Part shown: piece by piece, positions 6,127 to 6,248 of the stretch
Layout: each line of letters begins with the position of its first letter
Position numbering within the stretch: position 1 is the first letter of the stretch
Assembly: GCA_937915475.1 (NCBI GenBank)
Contig: CALGIR010000280.1
Location: 1-6,248, forward strand
From: an uncultured Bacteroidales bacterium
GTDB lineage: Bacteria > Bacteroidota > Bacteroidia > Bacteroidales > Tenuifilaceae
DNA length: 6,248 nt
Direction of reading: 5' to 3'
Notes under the pieces: model-generated
Told to the model about the DNA's origin: nothing
Database searches by the model: none
Seen by the model: only the letters and a program-made list of their open reading frames with translations
Program-made: the position numbers and the translations under genes

Positions 6127-6231
6127 TTGAAGTTCAAAGATTTTAATTTTATCAGCTCAGTCAACGAGGGTATCGAGGCCATGGGGTTTAAAGAACCCAC
6201 TCCAGTTCAAGAACAGGAGTGGGTTCTTTAA
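6127..6231 (+). CDS. DEAD-box RNA helicase, N-terminal fragment cut by a fold-back sequence
   Basis: The first 30 codons encode the start of a DEAD-box ATP-dependent RNA helicase of the RhlE/DeaD type, which remodels RNA in ribosome assembly and mRNA decay. With TTG read as Met, the protein begins MKFKDFNFISSVNEGIEAMG and contains the Q motif GFKEPTPVQEQ (20-30), whose Q28 contacts adenine. An in-frame stop at 6112-6114 excludes an upstream start, and the only in-frame ATG (6181) would remove most of the conserved N-terminus, so TTG at 6127 is preferred. After Q30 the frame reads E-W-V-L and stops at 6229-6231. Those residues come from an inverted copy of the upstream DNA, not from the family, which would continue with something like A-I-P. 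The true gene almost certainly extends beyond this contig; DEAD-box helicases usually exceed 370 residues. Confidence 0.75.
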   Translation: MKFKDFNFISSVNEGIEAMGFKEPTPVQEQEWVL

Positions 6232-6248
6232 ACCCCATGGCCTCGATA
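6171..6248. repeat. Near-perfect fold-back palindrome at the right edge
   Basis: Bases 6171-6208 are the reverse complement of 6211-6248 at 37 of 38 positions, around a 2-base centre (AA, 6209-6210). The outer 33 pairs (6171-6203 with 6216-6248) are perfect. The only mismatch is A6204 against A6215, and a 4-bp GTTC/GAAC pair closes the tip. The left arm is normal coding sequence of the DEAD-box helicase; the right arm has no coding sense. The repeat runs exactly to the window end, so its full length is unknown. The most likely origin is a snap-back amplification chimera or an assembly graph turning onto the opposite strand. Confidence 0.95.

Noticed and set aside
6171..6248. The end palindrome as an intrinsic terminator, telomere-like hairpin or transposon end
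   Set aside because: The left arm is in-frame helicase code, no T-run or transposase is present, and the exact copy of coding bases at a contig edge fits a fold-back artefact better.

Overview
The window looks like a chromosomal contig end from a Bacteroidota bacterium, probably Bacteroidales or a relative. This rests on several signs. The coding DNA is moderately AT-rich. No start codon has a convincing Shine-Dalgarno sequence. The intergenic regions repeatedly carry the Bacteroidota -7 promoter element TAnnTTTG. The proteins (DnaB, an undecaprenyl-phosphate sugar phosphotransferase, Pcm, a YjjG-type HAD phosphatase) are of familiar Bacteroidota type. No species can be named from sequence alone.

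Layout, left to right. Positions 1-336 (minus) hold the N-terminal half of a metallo-beta-lactamase-fold hydrolase that runs off the left edge. It lies 9 bases downstream of pcm (346-990, minus), so the two are probably one transcript. A divergent intergenic region (991-1184) follows. Next comes a plus-strand cluster: a degenerate Gfo/Idh/MocA-like protein (1185-2030), a membrane sugar phosphotransferase that starts polysaccharide assembly (2157-3572), and the replicative helicase dnaB (3698-5245). A HAD phosphatase (5250-5939, minus) converges on dnaB with only 4 bases between stop codons. A second divergent promoter region (5940-6126) leads to the first 30 codons of a DEAD-box RNA helicase.

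The genes form no obvious single system: they cover protein repair (pcm), polysaccharide initiation, replication, nucleotide housekeeping and RNA remodelling. The plausible functional links are the pcm/MBL pair and, more loosely, the degenerate oxidoreductase beside the sugar phosphotransferase.

The strongest anomaly is the last 78 bases, an almost perfect fold-back palindrome (6171-6208 against 6211-6248) that cuts off the helicase gene. It is best read as a contig-end or snap-back artefact. The most interesting biology is the oxidoreductase-like protein, which appears to have lost both its dinucleotide-binding glycines and its catalytic residues. I found no mobile element, CRISPR array, tRNA, rRNA or defence system.
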